Source: Pegea sp. RAD2-039 (lineage: Eukaryota; Chordata; Thaliacea; Salpida; Salpidae). Taken from it: 64,000 nucleotides of DNA. A program made the translations under genes and the position numbers. The stretch lies in NCBI GenBank assembly GCA_034620365.1, contig JAQGEQ010000213.1, forward strand, positions 1 through 64,000. The letters are read 5' to 3'. This document shows, piece after piece, positions 61,681 to 64,000 of this stretch. Below the pieces are notes generated by a model. It was not told where the DNA came from, did no database searches, and saw nothing but the letters and a program-made list of their open reading frames with translations. Position 1 is the first letter of the stretch. The number at the start of each line of letters is the position of its first letter.

Positions 61681-63270
61681 GATCATGCCATAAGATTTGT
61701 AGTTCGACCAGCGAACCAGCGTCGACCACGACGTGATGACGTTAAAAAACAAAGCAAGACACAATGAAATGCAGAGAAAATGTACGAGCAAGACACAGTG
61801 AAATAGAATAGAAAAGCCCTTAGTGTTTCTTTTCTTTAAAGCTGGTTTTCTTCTCTCTCCTTCAGATGTTTACGAAGTAGAGCGCTATTCGGGGCGATCT
61901 ATCACGATATCTTCCAGTTGCTAGTATTGATGTTAAGCGATTTCATATCACACTTACAAGGGATGGCCGATGTTGCGTTTGCCTTTAGATAGCTCTTTGT
62001 ATAACAGATCCTTTGGGATCCGTCCCTCATCTATTCGACGAACGTGTCCGAGCAAGCAAGGCCTTTGCTTATCATGTTGTATATTGTTGTCAGACCAGCC
62101 CCCTTAAGACTTCCCTGTTTGAGACCTTTTCTCCCGCCTTAGACATAATTTGCGACGAAGACACCGGAAATGAAAGGTGCCTTCGATAAAGTCCAAGTTT
62201 CGCTGACGTACAATAGCGTACTGCTGACAAAGACTCTGTAGATAGCCTTGGACAGTCCTAGACCCTGGAGGTGAGCCGTGCAAACGGGCCAGATGCTTTG
62301 TCAATGAGGCTGTTGATCTCGCCTTCGATCGATGCTGTTGATGTTATTTTTGAGTCGAGATAGAAAGCCTCATCTTCACAGCCATCATTGCTGATTGGCT
62401 GTAGATCGTTAACTCCGAGTTGAATGAGATCTTTTGTCTTTTTAAGGCTTATTTTCATCCCGAAGTCTTTGCGGGCTGCTGAGAGTCAGTCTATCAGCAT
62501 CTGTAGGTCTTTTACTAAATTTGCAACAATTGCTGCGTCATCAGCAAAGGTGGCGGATGTAAACCTTTTTTTATCTTGTTCTTCGCCTTTAAAAGTGGTG
62601 CATTAAAAAGACTTTCATCAGGTCTTGAATGAAGGTAAATTTCTTCGAGAAACTCGTGAAACGTTATTTTACTAATATTGGGGAAACATCCCAAAGAGCG
62701 TTGGAGCATAGAACTATTTTACTTCATTTTTGATGGTGAGTGGTACAGAGCAGCTTCAGTCATAATAAACTATTGCTTCAGTGCTCGTCTGAAATAATTT
62801 TATCATATTGAAGAGGTTTGGTGGGCAGCCAATCTTTAACAGAATCGAGAACAGACCCTCCCAACTGACGGGTTCAAAAGCTGCAGTAAGGTGGATGAAG
62901 CGATATACAAAGATCTGTTTTGTTCTTTGCATTTTTCCTGTAATTGGGGCACAGAAAAGATTATGTCCATGGTCGAGCGTTTTGATCAGAAACTGCTTTG
63001 TGACACGAGAAATGTTCTTTCAGCTAGTATTTGTAGGCGAGGAAGTAGTAAACTAACGAATGCTTTGCCTACAACGTTAAGCAAAGATATTCCTCTGTAA
63101 TTGTTACAATCAGACCTGGCATCCTTGTTTTTGTACAACGTTATACTCTTTGTGTCGCGCATGTCTTTTGGAACATACTCTTCTTTCCATCATTTAATTA
63201 AAATATTGTGGAGAAAGGGGAAAAAGCAAGTTTTGCCCTGTTTCAGTAGGTGGTACACCATCGAGATAAG
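61681..63270 (-). mobile_element. LINE family 2 (different non-LTR retrotransposon), decayed
   Basis: This block is clearly less AT-rich than the rest of the window. On the minus strand, reverse transcriptase parts follow in order from 63200: EEYVPKDMRD, then DCNNYRGISLLNVVGKAF, a QSSF block and RSTMDIIF. The catalytic FADDAAIVANL is at about 62505-62555, then GMKISLKKTKDL and SLIDKASGPFARL. A C-terminal GHVRRIDEGRIPKDLLY region lies near 62040. Several stops and frameshifts break it. These blocks differ from family 1 (YRPVSL, YADD) and suit another clade (RTE/Jockey-like; not resolved). Its endonuclease end is missing. Confidence 0.85.
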
Positions 63271-63855
63271 AATAATGTAAAAACTAGGACAAAATTGTTT
63301 GAGCCAAAATTATAAAATTCTTGATCGTCTTCTTGCTAGTGTCTTAAATTGATTTTAAGAGAAAATGCTCTTCTAAAACTAAATCTTAATATGTTGATAA
63401 GTTTGAGAAAAAGTCTGATTTAGAAATTTTTTAGAGATTTATTAGAATAAAATTTATCATAATCCTCTCCCTTTTAAGAGTATTTGGTTAAAGAGATGAA
63501 GAAGCATCGAATGAAAGTTTCAAATAAATATCGTCTTTTGACGAAATGGTGATTGAAAATTACGAGTAATAGAAAAACTATTTTTTGGATAGCATAAAAA
63601 GTGTTTAATATTTAGTTATCTATTATTCAAATGTTTTTACACTACAAAAATAATAGAGTTTCAAAGAAATTGTTAATTATGTTTGCAATGAAGAAAATTG
63701 TTTCATATAAGCTAGCTTAAAATTAATAAAATTAATCTTTGAAAAACTCACTATACCCACGCGGTCAGAAACTAAATAAAGATTCGGTTACTAAATATTT
63801 GATGAGAAACTAGACACAAAAATTTTTTGAAACAAAAACTTTTTGGTTTATTTAG
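63271..63855. other. AT-rich stretch without a supported gene
   Basis: A short basic frame near 63497-63552 (MKKHRMKVSNKYRLLTKW) is too short to call. Nothing else was seen. Confidence 0.35.
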
Positions 63856-63969
63856 AAGACAAAACCAGAAAAAGAAATAGATGGCAACTTAAAGAGTTTG
63901 GTTAAATATTTACCTTCAATAAACGATTGTGAAACCATCGAAAAGTTTGAACCAACCAAAAACATCTAA
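63856..63969 (+). CDS. Orphan terminal exon, unidentified gene
   Basis: After an acceptor (ggtttatttag) 37 codons stay open to TAA at 63967-63969, with mixed globular composition (EIDGNLKSLVKYLPSINDCE). It is on the same strand as the C12orf56-like gene, but its phase (0) does not fit the alternative donor of that gene's tenth exon (phase 2). It may belong to a gene that starts in the family 2 LINE flank, or be chance. Confidence 0.3.
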   Translation, partial: KTKPEKEIDGNLKSLVKYLPSINDCETIEKFEPTKNI

Positions 63970-64000
63970 TTACAAAACTTTGGTGTCATTTGTGAGAAAC

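Noticed and set aside
62424..63100. Plus-strand frames of 60-82 codons
   Set aside because: Antisense to the reverse transcriptase of LINE family 2.

Overview
This is an AT-rich metazoan nuclear window. Genes are split by short GT-AG introns with T-rich acceptors ending in TTTCAG or TTTTAG, non-LTR retrotransposon copies are frequent, and a CUB/LDLa/trypsin-fold gene is present. An invertebrate, possibly an arthropod, is the best guess; the species cannot be read from the sequence. Gene models were built by hand from splice sites and reading-frame continuity, because most genes here have exons too short to stand out as long ORFs.

Layout. 1-2638: a non-LTR element (LINE family 1) cut by the window edge. 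2.6-9.9 kb: mostly non-coding AT-rich DNA with dispersed repeats and a decayed LINE. 9.9-17.3 kb: four two-exon genes for very small E/Q/R-rich coiled-coil proteins, two on each strand, around a broken ubiquitin-protease copy that is itself split by a 5'-truncated LINE. 18.8-20.8 kb: another decayed LINE. 21-26.7 kb: a partly duplicated region holding a gene on the minus strand made of tiny exons, all in phase 0. 27.7-29.0 kb: a LINE fragment, a 13-bp minisatellite and a decayed fifth coiled-coil gene. 29.36-48.82 kb: four direct tandem units of about 4.94 kb, each with an intact two-exon ubiquitin-specific protease gene and a decaying KH-domain gene, both on the minus strand. 50.0-53.97 kb: the most complete LINE family 1 copy, lacking its 3' end. 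53.96-57.04 kb: an 11-exon gene for a secreted CUB-LDLa-trypsin-like protein in which all three catalytic residues are replaced. 59.0-61.4 kb: a 10-exon gene whose N-terminal part resembles the vertebrate C12orf56 family. 61.7-63.3 kb: a second, unrelated LINE on the minus strand. 63.86 kb: an orphan exon.

The genes do not form an evident pathway. The main themes are local gene amplification (the USP array and the coiled-coil mini-genes), decay of some copies beside intact ones, and retrotransposon insertion at gene ends. No tRNA, rRNA or CRISPR was recognised.
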